This document shows positions 27,621 to 36,190 of a DNA stretch of 64,000 nucleotides, in pieces. The stretch spans positions 682,001 to 746,000 of the forward strand of contig NZ_REFC01000012.1 in the NCBI RefSeq assembly GCF_003688405.1, in the 5' to 3' direction. The translations under genes were made by a program, and so were the position numbers. Under the pieces are notes generated by a model. The model did no database searches. It worked only from the letters and a program-made list of their open reading frames with translations, and was not told the origin of the DNA. This stretch comes from Ulvibacter antarcticus (lineage in GTDB: Bacteria > Bacteroidota > Bacteroidia > Flavobacteriales > Flavobacteriaceae). Position 1 is the stretch's first letter. Each line of letters opens with the position of its first letter.

Positions 27621-27955
27621 GCAGGTTTTAGTGGTCAGTAGTAAACGGTCAGTGGTCAGTTTATTGTTTTAAGTTATTAGAGTTCAGTTTTTAGTTTAAA
27701 GTTTATATCCCCAGTATCTCGTCTATCGACAGGCAGCTATATTCTTTCTTCTAAATTCTGAATTCTTATCTCACATCTCACATCTCATTTCCTCCTCCTT
27801 AAATAATTCTAATTAACTAGATGTTAGAAAGTTGTGGTTTTAAGTGGGCTTATCTCTTTTTTTAGTGTTCTTTCTTCGGAAGGGTTTGATGGGTTATTAG
27901 TACTTTTAAGTTTTATAATATGAATTATCATACATTAAACTAGAGCATTGAAACT
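27621..27955. other. Gene-free spacer of 335 bases with short degenerate repeats
   Basis: It contains GGTCAGTAG...GGTCAGTGGTCAG units near 27630-27660 and doubled TCTCACATCTCACATCTC near 27770-27790, both looking like decayed simple repeats. GTTGTGG at 27831-27837 is a weak candidate for the left edge of the cassette array because its complement nearly matches the CTACAAC box at 28685. No gene is seen. Confidence 0.35.
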
Positions 27956-28576
27956 ATGAACAACCCTAAGAGAATTTATTTAATTGCATTATTTACACTT
28001 AGTTTACTATTTTTAAATAGTTGCGATAATGACAACGACCCAACCAATAACGTTTGTGAAGACACCTATGTATCAACACTTATTACGAATGCCTTTTCTA
28101 TGGGTGTATATAGCGATTTTATAAATGTCGACTATGAAATACACGAATATGAAATTCGAATTAATGCTGATGGAGAAATATGTACCATAGGTTATCAAAA
28201 TCCAGGTCCAGATACTCCTTGGGTTGGATATGCTGGTGCTTACACAATGGAAGTCATTAACAATACAAGCGGAACTTCTTATATAGGATTGCATACATTT
28301 TCTCAAACAATGCTAGACTACCAAGCAATTACACCAGTATCTGTAGCAAGTGGGGATATAATTACTGTTAGAAGAATTACTGACGCCCCTAGTATAGGAG
28401 GTTTTGAAGCAACTAGAGGTCGTGTATTACAGAAGACTGATGGGAGTCCTATTCCTTATCCTATAACTCAAGGAAATGTAGATTTTCTAGGCTCAACACT
28501 TTACTATGAAGGAGGAAGCTCTGTTAGTAATAATAACTTTCAGCCCTACATTGCGCTTGGATTTAAGGTAAATTAA
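27956..28576 (+). CDS. Lipoprotein of unknown function
   Basis: A 206-residue lipoprotein (lipobox LFLNSC, Cys23) with an Asn/Asp-rich linker. The body looks like a beta-sandwich of about 180 residues: a first half with YEIHEYEIRINADGEIC, and a late segment GNVDFLGSTLYYEGG. It is not a family I recognise; the layout recalls DUF4082-like or carbohydrate-binding modules, but I cannot assert that. It precedes the first attC-like repeat (28685) and may be the first cassette or the last ordinary gene. Confidence 0.75.
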   Translation: MNNPKRIYLIALFTLSLLFLNSCDNDNDPTNNVCEDTYVSTLITNAFSMGVYSDFINVDYEIHEYEIRINADGEICTIGYQNPGPDTPWVGYAGAYTMEVINNTSGTSYIGLHTFSQTMLDYQAITPVSVASGDIITVRRITDAPSIGGFEATRGRVLQKTDGSPIPYPITQGNVDFLGSTLYYEGGSSVSNNNFQPYIALGFKVN

Positions 28577-28684
28577 AAACAATAATTAGGTATTATGATA
28601 TTGATTCCCTTTATTTCCATAAATTCAATTAGTAGATACAACTTTTCGGAATTGAATATCTAAACGGAATAAAAAAAGCACTAC

Positions 28685-28914
28685 CTACAACACCGTAAAT
28701 CGCTTATAACTAAGAGTACTGTAAACAGTATATTTCTTACAAATTATCATCTATCTTGTAGGTCGGAATAGAACGTAAAGCTTGCCCTTCTTCCCGAGGT
28801 ATCGGGATCACACGGCTCCAAATAATTTGGAAAAAAGAATTAACTTTGGAGTAGTCGCCGCGTCGAGCCATACGCTGCGCCAAGAGCAACGATTATTATA
28901 CAAACCCGTTAGGT
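28685..28914 (+). repeat. attC-like repeat, site A (long form)
   Basis: Left box CTACAAC (28685-28691) is followed by a diverged version of the common left arm. The right part is well conserved: CCGAGGTATCGGGATCAC, AAGAATTAACTTTGGAGTAGTCGCCG, then ACGATTATTATACAAACCC and the right box GTTAGGT (28908-28914). Confidence 0.7.
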
Positions 28915-29074
28915 GTAAGCTGAAAAAAAATCCGAACTAAAAAAGCTCACCACACAAACAGCACATTTATTTTTCCCCTACGCAAAAGCCAACACCTTAA
29001 AAAAATAACAGATGTAATTCTCGCCTTTGCCCACAAGAAGAATTTGCATTCGAAAAAACCAAATTATAAATTAT

Positions 29075-29082
29075 TACATTTG
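29075..29082 (+). promoter_or_regulatory. Probable -7 box of the metal efflux operon
   Basis: TACATTTG matches TAnnTTTG and ends seven bases before the ATG at 29089. The transcript would have an almost absent leader, so either the start or the box may be slightly different from this reading. Confidence 0.35.
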
Positions 29083-29088
29083 TGAACG

Positions 29089-29526
29089 ATGCAAAAACAC
29101 AATCACATAAAAGCACTTTTCTTTTTAGGTATATTCAGCCTAATGCTTTTTCATCAAGTTTTGCCTCATTTACATCATCAACACGAAGTTGAACACTCAC
29201 ATAAAGCTGTTTCAAATAGTGACAGGTATAGCCATAATCACGATGTTCCAGCAAAAGAAAGTACTAAAAAAGGGCTTTTAGATTTATTTTTGGAAGTACA
29301 CATACATTCTATAGTTGCTAATGAAATAGTAATAACTCACGAAAGTAATGTAAAACAACTCAATGTTAAACAAGATGTAAAAACATCTGCTTTTTTTAAT
29401 CGTTATAGCATTTCTATAAATTATGATGATGAATCCGAAAAGATTTCGGTGTATCGTCCACCCAATAAATATTTCAATCCTTATCTTTTTTCCCTCGACT
29501 CACGAGGTCCACCATCATTAGGTTAA
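29089..29526 (+). CDS. His-rich exported protein at the head of the efflux operon
   Basis: A 145-residue protein with an N-terminal hydrophobic segment (about 10-24) followed by a histidine cluster: HLHHQHEVEHSHK and YSHNHDV. The C-terminal half is mixed alpha/beta and ends YLFSLDSRGPPSLG. The histidines suggest Zn, Ni, Co or Cu binding at the envelope. It is upstream of and co-directional with the TolC-type gene (73 bases), as such small proteins often are in flavobacterial efflux loci. The family is not named, so the role as a metal buffer or sensor is inference. Confidence 0.75.
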   Translation: MQKHNHIKALFFLGIFSLMLFHQVLPHLHHQHEVEHSHKAVSNSDRYSHNHDVPAKESTKKGLLDLFLEVHIHSIVANEIVITHESNVKQLNVKQDVKTSAFFNRYSISINYDDESEKISVYRPPNKYFNPYLFSLDSRGPPSLG

Positions 29527-29599
29527 TCGTTAAGGAATACTTTACGACTACGTAAATATTCCATCTTAAAAATTCAGGTTAAACCTAAAATTTCAAACA

Positions 29600-30784
29600 A
29601 TGAATAAACACATCGTGTTCGCAATTTGCGGATACCTGTTCTTTATTACTGGTTTTTCACAAACTAAAAGTGTAGAAGAACTGCTAAACGAAATTGAACA
29701 GAATAATACAGAGTTAAAAGGCTATCAATCATTTATTGAAAGTCAGCAACTCGAAAACAAGAGCACTAACAATTTGCCCAACCCACAGCTATCTGGATAT
29801 TATATGCCTTTTGGCGATAATATAACCGGAGATTATACCGAATATGAAATTTCACAATCTTTTGAATTTCCTACGGTATATGGTTCTCGTAACAAGTGGA
29901 ACGAATCTAAATCGCAACAGTTAGCGTCAGCCTATTCAACAAAAAGACAAGAAGTCTTGCTGCAAGCAAAGAGCATGCTTTTAGAACTCGTTTTTTTACA
30001 AAAACAAAAAGCGATTGAAACCAAAAGGAATGCCCAGAGCAAGCAGGTTTTCGAACAAATTCAAGAACTTTTTGACAAAGAGCAAGTAGGTATTTTAGAT
30101 TTGAACAAGGCGAAAATTGCTTGGATTCAAGAGCAATTTGTAGTTAAACAGCTAGAAAGCGATATCCAGATTCAAATGTCCAAACTCGAAACTTTGAACG
30201 GTGGAAATCCTATTGATGGCATTTTATCAGAAATTGTTTTGCCTATTGAGATTGGAACAATTGAAAATCTTTGGCAAGATAAACTGACAAAAGATCCTCA
30301 ATTGCAGGAATTGAAAACCAATGAAACTGCTTCGCTTCAAAAAATAAAATTAGAAAAAAACAAGGTGTTGCCCAATATAGCTCTTGGCTATAACTATCAA
30401 GGAGTCAGCGGAAGTAACTATTCAGGATTTTATGGTGGTATTTCATTACCACTTTGGAGCAGCAAGAATAAGGTAAAAGCTGCCGAAGCAAATTATGAAT
30501 ATCAGCAAACTAACACAAAAGTAATCACTACTTCGATTTATGCAAAATTTCAAGAAATCTATAATCAATACGAATTGATGCTCGAAAAATTCAATGAGTA
30601 TCAAGCAATAATAGGCAATTTAGATAGTGAACAATTACTGTTTAAGGCGTATCAATTGGGCGAGTATTCTTTTATGGATTATTATTTGGAGCTTCAGTTT
30701 TACCGAACTGCATTAGACAAAATGTTGCAAATGGAGATGGAACTACAATTGATTCAAACGCAATTATTAAAACATCAATTATAA
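29600..30784 (+). CDS. TolC-like outer-membrane factor of heavy-metal efflux (CusC/CzcC type)
   Basis: A 394-residue protein with a signal peptide (about 1-20, ending FSQ). The TolC fold shows as two helical repeats, SVEELLNEIEQNNTELKGY at the start and a second one near 230 (DPQLQELKTNETASLQKIKL), with a beta-barrel piece (GGISLPLWS) between helices. It forms the outer-membrane channel for the adaptor and pump encoded downstream. Length is normal for CzcC-type members. Confidence 0.9.
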   Translation: MNKHIVFAICGYLFFITGFSQTKSVEELLNEIEQNNTELKGYQSFIESQQLENKSTNNLPNPQLSGYYMPFGDNITGDYTEYEISQSFEFPTVYGSRNKWNESKSQQLASAYSTKRQEVLLQAKSMLLELVFLQKQKAIETKRNAQSKQVFEQIQELFDKEQVGILDLNKAKIAWIQEQFVVKQLESDIQIQMSKLETLNGGNPIDGILSEIVLPIEIGTIENLWQDKLTKDPQLQELKTNETASLQKIKLEKNKVLPNIALGYNYQGVSGSNYSGFYGGISLPLWSSKNKVKAAEANYEYQQTNTKVITTSIYAKFQEIYNQYELMLEKFNEYQAIIGNLDSEQLLFKAYQLGEYSFMDYYLELQFYRTALDKMLQMEMELQLIQTQLLKHQL

Positions 30785-30802
30785 ATTTTAAAACATACAA
30801 TT

Positions 30803-31039
30803 ATGAAAATTTCAAAAATAATATTAGCAATTGCAATCACATCAACTTTAATGATAAGTTCTTGTAGAGACACAAAAAAGGAAGCAACGGACGACCACGG
30901 TCACGAACACAACGCGGACGGTACACATATGAACGAAGAAAAAGTGGAGCAAGAAGAATTTCAAGTCGAAACCGATTCTATGGAAATGAAAAAAGAAACA
31001 CACACTCACGATAATGGCAGTGAACACCACAACCACTAA
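30803..31039 (+). CDS. Small His-rich lipoprotein
   Basis: A 78-residue lipoprotein (lipobox LMISSC, Cys21). It is made almost entirely of charged residues, with the motif HGHEHNADGTHMNEE and a tail HTHDNGSEHHNH. A near copy of the first motif, HAHNPDGTHAGEE, is at the N terminus of the adaptor protein encoded 18 bases downstream. It is probably a metal-binding accessory of the efflux system. It lies 18 bases after the TolC gene. Confidence 0.75.
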   Translation: MKISKIILAIAITSTLMISSCRDTKKEATDDHGHEHNADGTHMNEEKVEQEEFQVETDSMEMKKETHTHDNGSEHHNH

Positions 31040-31057
31040 AGATAAAAAAAATTACAG

Positions 31058-32560
31058 ATGAAATATATAATCATAGTGTTGGCCTTTTTGGTAATGTCCT
31101 GTAACAACAAGACAGAAGATGCTCACGCACATAATCCTGATGGAACACACGCTGGAGAAGAAATTCCTCGATTAGACCACACCATTTGGACAGATCAAAC
31201 CGAACTCTTTGTAGAGTTCCCAGCGTTAATTGTAGGTAATTCAAGCAGGTTTGCAGCCCACTTTACGGTATTAGATAAGCACCAACCTATTAGAGAGGGA
31301 TCGGCTACAGTAAGTTTGATTAAAGAAAATAAAGGTTTACGAAATACTGTCGATGCACCATCATCACCGGGTATATTTTCGCCAACCATTCGACCCAAAG
31401 AAGCGGGAACATACCAGCTTGTTTTTGAGTTGAAAACACCAGAATATTCAGATAAAATTACAATTGATGATGTTATTGTTTATGCCAATACCCAAGAAGC
31501 TATTAAAGCATTAGGAACTGCGGAAAAAGGTGGAAGCATTTCGTTCTTAAAAGAACAGGCTTGGAAAATCGACTTTCAAACTGCACCTGTAGTTTCAGGT
31601 AAAATTTATGATGTTATAAACACCTCTGGTGTTTGGATACCATCACTTGGTTCGGTAAAATCATTGGCAGCAAAATCTAACGGTGTGGTTGATTTTAAAG
31701 TGAACAATCTTACAGAAGGTACAGCAGTAAAACAAGGTCAGTTATTGATGAGTTTAAACAGTCAAGGCCTGGCAACTAACAATTTAAGTACGGAAATAGC
31801 CAATGCACGTTCCAATTTTGAACAGGCAAAATCTGAATACGAACGCAAAAAGGAGTTATACAATTCTAAAATTATCCCAAAGTCCGATTTCGAAAAAGTA
31901 GAAAGCAATTATTCGATAGCAAAATCCAACTATCAATCATTAACATCAGGAGTTTCAGGTGGTAGTAAACAAATTGTTGCGCCTTTTGATGGTTTCATTA
32001 AATCTATTACAGTTTCTAATGGCGATTATGTAGAACAAGGTGTTGCATTAGTTTCAATCGGCACACAACAATCCAAAGTATTAAAAACCCAAATAGCACC
32101 TAATTACGGACTAACAATGGAGACTGTACAAGGAATATGGTTTCAAACTAAAGACGGAGAATGGAAAAACGTAACTGATGCTGATGGTTCAATTCTTTCT
32201 ATCGGTAAAGATGTAGAACGAGAAAACCCATTGATTTCTGTTTTTGCTCAAGTAAATGCAGAAATCGATATGCCAGAGGGAAGCTTAACGCCAGTTCAAA
32301 TAGCAATGGGAGACGCAACGAAAAATACTATGATTCCTGTTAATGCCTTATTAGAAGACTATGGAAGTTATTCTGTTATCGTGCAACTTTCGGGCGAGGG
32401 TTTCGAAAGAAGACCTGTGAAAATTGGAAAACGAAATGGAGAAAATGTAGAAATTATACAAGGTTTGGAAGTTGGCGAAGTGGTTGTCACAAAAGGAGCT
32501 TACCAAGTTAAAATGGCTTCAATGTCAGGCTCAACACCTGCTCACGGACACGAACATTAA
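31058..32560 (+). CDS. RND efflux periplasmic adaptor (CusB/CzcB type)
   Basis: A 500-residue membrane-fusion protein with a lipobox (FLVMSC) and a His-rich N terminus (DAHAHNPDGTHAGEE). A beta-rich domain of about 120 residues follows (ELFVEFPALIVGNSSRFAAHF). Then come the HlyD/lipoyl halves around a coiled-coil hairpin (NFEQAKSEYERKKELYNSKIIPKSDFEKV) and the C-terminal membrane-proximal domain, ending in the His-rich GHEH. The extra N-terminal domain is known in flavobacterial metal adaptors. It joins the TolC protein to the RND pump. Confidence 0.92.
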   Translation: MKYIIIVLAFLVMSCNNKTEDAHAHNPDGTHAGEEIPRLDHTIWTDQTELFVEFPALIVGNSSRFAAHFTVLDKHQPIREGSATVSLIKENKGLRNTVDAPSSPGIFSPTIRPKEAGTYQLVFELKTPEYSDKITIDDVIVYANTQEAIKALGTAEKGGSISFLKEQAWKIDFQTAPVVSGKIYDVINTSGVWIPSLGSVKSLAAKSNGVVDFKVNNLTEGTAVKQGQLLMSLNSQGLATNNLSTEIANARSNFEQAKSEYERKKELYNSKIIPKSDFEKVESNYSIAKSNYQSLTSGVSGGSKQIVAPFDGFIKSITVSNGDYVEQGVALVSIGTQQSKVLKTQIAPNYGLTMETVQGIWFQTKDGEWKNVTDADGSILSIGKDVERENPLISVFAQVNAEIDMPEGSLTPVQIAMGDATKNTMIPVNALLEDYGSYSVIVQLSGEGFERRPVKIGKRNGENVEIIQGLEVGEVVVTKGAYQVKMASMSGSTPAHGHEH

Positions 32561-32572
32561 AAACGAAGGGAA

Positions 32573-35500
32573 ATGTTAAACAAAATATTATCAATTTCAC
32601 TTCAAAATAGATTACTCATTCTATTGGGAGCGGCTGCATTGAGTGTATTGGGCGTGTATTATGCGCGAACAATGAACGTAGATGTATTCCCAGACCTTAC
32701 AGCACCAACGGTAACTATTCTTACCGAAGCGCACGGAATGGAGTCTGAAGAAGTAGAAAAATTAGTCACCTATCAACTGGAAACGGCCTTAAACGGTTCG
32801 CCTAATGTGAGAAGAATTCGTTCTTCATCCGCAGCGGGAGTTTCCATTGTTTGGATAGAATTTGAATGGGGAACCGATATTTATCGGGCACGCCAAATTG
32901 TAAGTGAGCGCATCCCAATGGTTCGAGAAAATCTGCCTGAAGGTATCGGCGCACCTACTATGGCACCTATTTCATCCATTATGGGCGAAATAATGCTTTT
33001 GGGAGTGACATCCGATAGTTTGTCGCCAATGGAACTTCGAACCCTTTCCGATTGGACAATTAGACCACGTTTAAAAGCAATTGGTGGAATTGCCAATGTG
33101 GTGGTCATTGGTGGCGATTACAAGCAATATCAAGTATTTGCGAATCCTGAAAAGATGAAGCATTACGATGTAAGTCTTTCCGAATTGGTAGAACACGTTA
33201 AGGAAGCCAACGCTAATGCCCCAGGCGGTGTAATCAATCAATATGGAAATCAGTATATCATTAAAGGTAGCGGTAGAGCTTATGCTTTAGAAGATTTGCA
33301 GGAAGCAGTTTTAAAACAAGTCAACGGGCAAACCATAAAAATCAAGGACGTAGCAACAGTTCAAATTGGTGCTGCCGATAAAATTGGCGATGGTTCTTTA
33401 AACGCAAAACCAGCAGTCATTTTAACCATTTCAAAACAACCTGATGTCAATACCTTGGAATTGACAGACCGTTTAGATGAAGCGATTGCCGATTTGGAAA
33501 AGACCCTACCAAAAGGTGTAAATATCAAAAGTCAAATTTTTAGACAGTCCGATTTTATTGATGCATCCATTAGCAATTTAAATCAAACTTTATTGGAAGG
33601 TGCATTTTTTGTAATGATAATTCTGTTCATCTTTTTAATGAATTGGCGTACTACTTTAATTTCATTATTGGCAATTCCTATTTCATTATTGGTGACCATC
33701 ATCATCTTAAAATGGTTGGGTTATACTATTAATACAATGAGTTTAGGAGGAATGGCAATTGCGATTGGTGCTTTAGTAGATGATGCCATTATTGACGTGG
33801 AAAATGTGTATAAACGCTTGCGTGAAAACATAAGAAAACCGAAAGAAGAACGTGAATCAACTATTACTGTTGTACGTGATGCTTCGGTAGAAATAAGAAG
33901 TTCTATCATCATTGCAACCTTAATTATTATAGTTTCATTTATTCCATTATTCTTTTTAAGTGGAATGGAAGGTCGATTGTTGCAACCGTTAGGTATTGCT
34001 TTTGTAACATCTGTTTTAACATCGTTGATTGTTGCAGTAACCGTGACGCCTATTTTGTGTTCTTATTTATTGAATAACGAAAAATTGTTGAGCAAACAAG
34101 CAGAAGGTACAAAAGTGGAACGTTGGTTACAGAAACAGTATGGCAACCTCTTGGAAAGTGCTACTAAAATGCCAAAAACCATTATCGGAACAACTGTTAT
34201 TGCTTTTATCATAAGTCTTTTTGTATTAACCCAATTAGGAAGAAGTTTTCTGCCAGAATTTAATGAAGGCTCATTGGTAATAAGTGTTGTTGGTCCACCT
34301 GCAATGTCTTTAGAGGAAAGTAACAAAACAGGAAAATTAATAGAGACCATTTTATTGGATTTACCTGAAGTTAAAGTTGTTACACGAAGACAAGGTCGTG
34401 CCGAATTGGACGAACACGCACAAGGGGTAAATGCTTCGGAAATTGATGTGCCTTTTGTTCTAGAAGATAAAACCAAAGAAGAATTTTTTGAGGAAGTCAG
34501 AAATAAATTAAGTATCGCACCAGGCGTAAATATAACTTTGGGTCAGCCCATTGCTCACCGAATTGATCATATGCTTTCGGGGACACGTGCCAATATAGCA
34601 ATCAAAATTTTTGGTACAGATTTACAGCGTTTGTTTGAAGTGGGTAAAAGCATAGAACAAAACATCAAAAATATTGATGGATTAGCAGATGTCGCAGTAG
34701 ACCAACAAATTGAAGTACCACAAATTCGTATCAAACCAAAACGCCAAATTCTTTCGGCTTATGGAATGACAGTTGGTAATCTAATGGAGCAAGTAGATAT
34801 TGCTTTTGCTGGCGAAGAAGCAGGCGAGATTTATGAAGGTCAGCAGTATTTTGATTTGGTAGTTCGCTATGAAAAACCATTTCGAGATAATATTGAAAAC
34901 ATCTCAAATACCTTAATCAGTTTACCAAATGGAGGTCAAACTACTTTAGGCGAATTGGCAATGGTAGCTTCGGTAAGCAGTCCAAATACGATTAATCGAG
35001 AAGATGTGCAACGCAAAATCGTTGTAGCTGCTAATGTTCAAGGCAGAGATTTACGAGGTGCAGTAGAAGAAATAAAGGAAGTGGTTGCAAACAATGTGAA
35101 TATGCCAGAAGGCTATCGGGTACAATATGGCGGACAGTTTGAAAGCGAATCGAAAGCATCACAGTTACTAATGATAACCGCAATTATTGCAATAGTTGTC
35201 ATTTTTCTGTTACTCTACTACGAATTTAGAGATGTGAAATTGGCTTTTGTAGTGTTAATTAATCTACCATTGGCACTAATTGGTGGAATCTTGATTGTGT
35301 ATTTTACATCAGGCATCATCAGTATAGCAGCAACCATTGGCTTTATTAGTTTGTTTGGTATCGCTACTCGTAACGGAATCTTATTAGTCTCACGTTATGA
35401 AGATTTGAGAAAAGAAGGAATGAAAGGATTTCAGTTAGTAAAAACAGGAGCATTAGACAGATTGAATCCAATACTAATGACAGCCTTTACAACAGGTTTG

Positions 35501-35653
35501 GCTTTAATACCATTGGCATTGAAAGGAGGAGAACCAGGAAGTGAAATACAAAGTCCAATGGCTGTAGTAATTTTGGGTGGTTTGCTTACAGCTACTATTT
35601 TAAATTTGGTTGTAATTCCTTGTGTGTATCAATTGGTTACTAGAAAACACTAG
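32573..35653 (+). CDS. Heavy-metal efflux RND pump (CusA/CzcA family)
   Basis: A 1026-residue inner-membrane proton antiporter with 12 membrane helices and two large periplasmic loops. Family motifs are NVDVFPDLTAPTVTILTEAHGMESEEVE near the N terminus, the HME-RND transmembrane motif GALVDDAIIDVENV in helix 4, and LFGIATRNGILLVSRY in the C-terminal half. The length is normal. The DD in helix 4 is as in divalent-metal (CzcA-type) pumps, but substrate metal cannot be settled by eye. It ends the operon before a terminator. Confidence 0.95.
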   Translation: MLNKILSISLQNRLLILLGAAALSVLGVYYARTMNVDVFPDLTAPTVTILTEAHGMESEEVEKLVTYQLETALNGSPNVRRIRSSSAAGVSIVWIEFEWGTDIYRARQIVSERIPMVRENLPEGIGAPTMAPISSIMGEIMLLGVTSDSLSPMELRTLSDWTIRPRLKAIGGIANVVVIGGDYKQYQVFANPEKMKHYDVSLSELVEHVKEANANAPGGVINQYGNQYIIKGSGRAYALEDLQEAVLKQVNGQTIKIKDVATVQIGAADKIGDGSLNAKPAVILTISKQPDVNTLELTDRLDEAIADLEKTLPKGVNIKSQIFRQSDFIDASISNLNQTLLEGAFFVMIILFIFLMNWRTTLISLLAIPISLLVTIIILKWLGYTINTMSLGGMAIAIGALVDDAIIDVENVYKRLRENIRKPKEERESTITVVRDASVEIRSSIIIATLIIIVSFIPLFFLSGMEGRLLQPLGIAFVTSVLTSLIVAVTVTPILCSYLLNNEKLLSKQAEGTKVERWLQKQYGNLLESATKMPKTIIGTTVIAFIISLFVLTQLGRSFLPEFNEGSLVISVVGPPAMSLEESNKTGKLIETILLDLPEVKVVTRRQGRAELDEHAQGVNASEIDVPFVLEDKTKEEFFEEVRNKLSIAPGVNITLGQPIAHRIDHMLSGTRANIAIKIFGTDLQRLFEVGKSIEQNIKNIDGLADVAVDQQIEVPQIRIKPKRQILSAYGMTVGNLMEQVDIAFAGEEAGEIYEGQQYFDLVVRYEKPFRDNIENISNTLISLPNGGQTTLGELAMVASVSSPNTINREDVQRKIVVAANVQGRDLRGAVEEIKEVVANNVNMPEGYRVQYGGQFESESKASQLLMITAIIAIVVIFLLLYYEFRDVKLAFVVLINLPLALIGGILIVYFTSGIISIAATIGFISLFGIATRNGILLVSRYEDLRKEGMKGFQLVKTGALDRLNPILMTAFTTGLALIPLALKGGEPGSEIQSPMAVVILGGLLTATILNLVVIPCVYQLVTRKH

Positions 35654-35675
35654 TTTTTGTTACACAATAATATTA

Positions 35676-35713
35676 AAAAAAGGGCTGTTGAAATTGTTAC
35701 AACAGCCTTTTTA
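35676..35713 (+). terminator. Terminator of the metal efflux operon
   Basis: AAAAAGGGCTGTTG pairs with CAACAGCCTTTTT across a short AT loop (one bulged G), ending in a T run at 35708-35712. Confidence 0.88.
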
Positions 35714-36190
35714 TTAATAACACTTTTATAATAATATAACAACCAACTTAAAAAAACATTTACGATATAATTTAGTTTGACAAAGCCAACGCTAAAAGCC
35801 ATACACATTTACAATTCGCTCAATGTCAGCTATACCAAAAATTGTAAAAGAGTATTTCTAGACAACGCTCAATCCGAAGGGAAATTAAAACATCGGAATA
35901 GAAAATCTGAATTGAGCAAAGCCAGTGGCTAACTACGAATAAGTCATAATGGCTTCTCTCCTACTAGAATTATGTTAGCTACAAATAAATGACTAAATTG
36001 GTTCATGGAATATGCCGAACTAGTTTGCCTTTCTTTCCGAAGTATCGGGATCACGTGGCTCCAAATAATTTGAGAAAAAGAATTAACTTCGTAGTGGTCG
36101 CCTCTTCAAGCCACACGCTTCGCCAAGAGCCACGATTATTATACAAACCCGTTGGCAATAATTAAAAACTAAACTTCTAAATTTAAGTAT
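35714..36190. other. Spacer with a second-type repeat remnant and attC-like site B
   Basis: The part 35780-35926 has internally repeated GACAAAGCC, CGCTCAAT and GAATTGAGCAAAGCC pieces that look like a decayed recombination site of a different subfamily. Site B follows at 35927-36157. No gene is seen. Confidence 0.4.
35927..36157 (+). repeat. attC-like repeat, site B (long form)
   Basis: Left box GGCTAAC (35927-35933), then TACGAATAAGTCATAATGGC. The middle carries TTTCCGAAGTATCGGGATCACG and AAGAATTAACTTCG. The right end is GCCACGATTATTATACAAACCC with box GTTGGCA (36151-36157). GTTGGCA is the exact complement of the box ending the dipeptidase cassette. Confidence 0.8.

Larger units (their letters stand above)
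28577..29088. other. Spacer holding attC-like site A and the efflux operon promoter
   Basis: Most of this 512-base gap is the repeat at 28685-28914. The following 160 bases are the leader of the heavy-metal efflux operon with a TACATTTG box at 29075. Nothing else is visible. Confidence 0.6.

Noticed and set aside
27630-27660. GGTCAGT repeats as a regulatory array
   Set aside because: Copies are few, irregularly spaced and do not sit near a promoter box; they look like simple-sequence decay.
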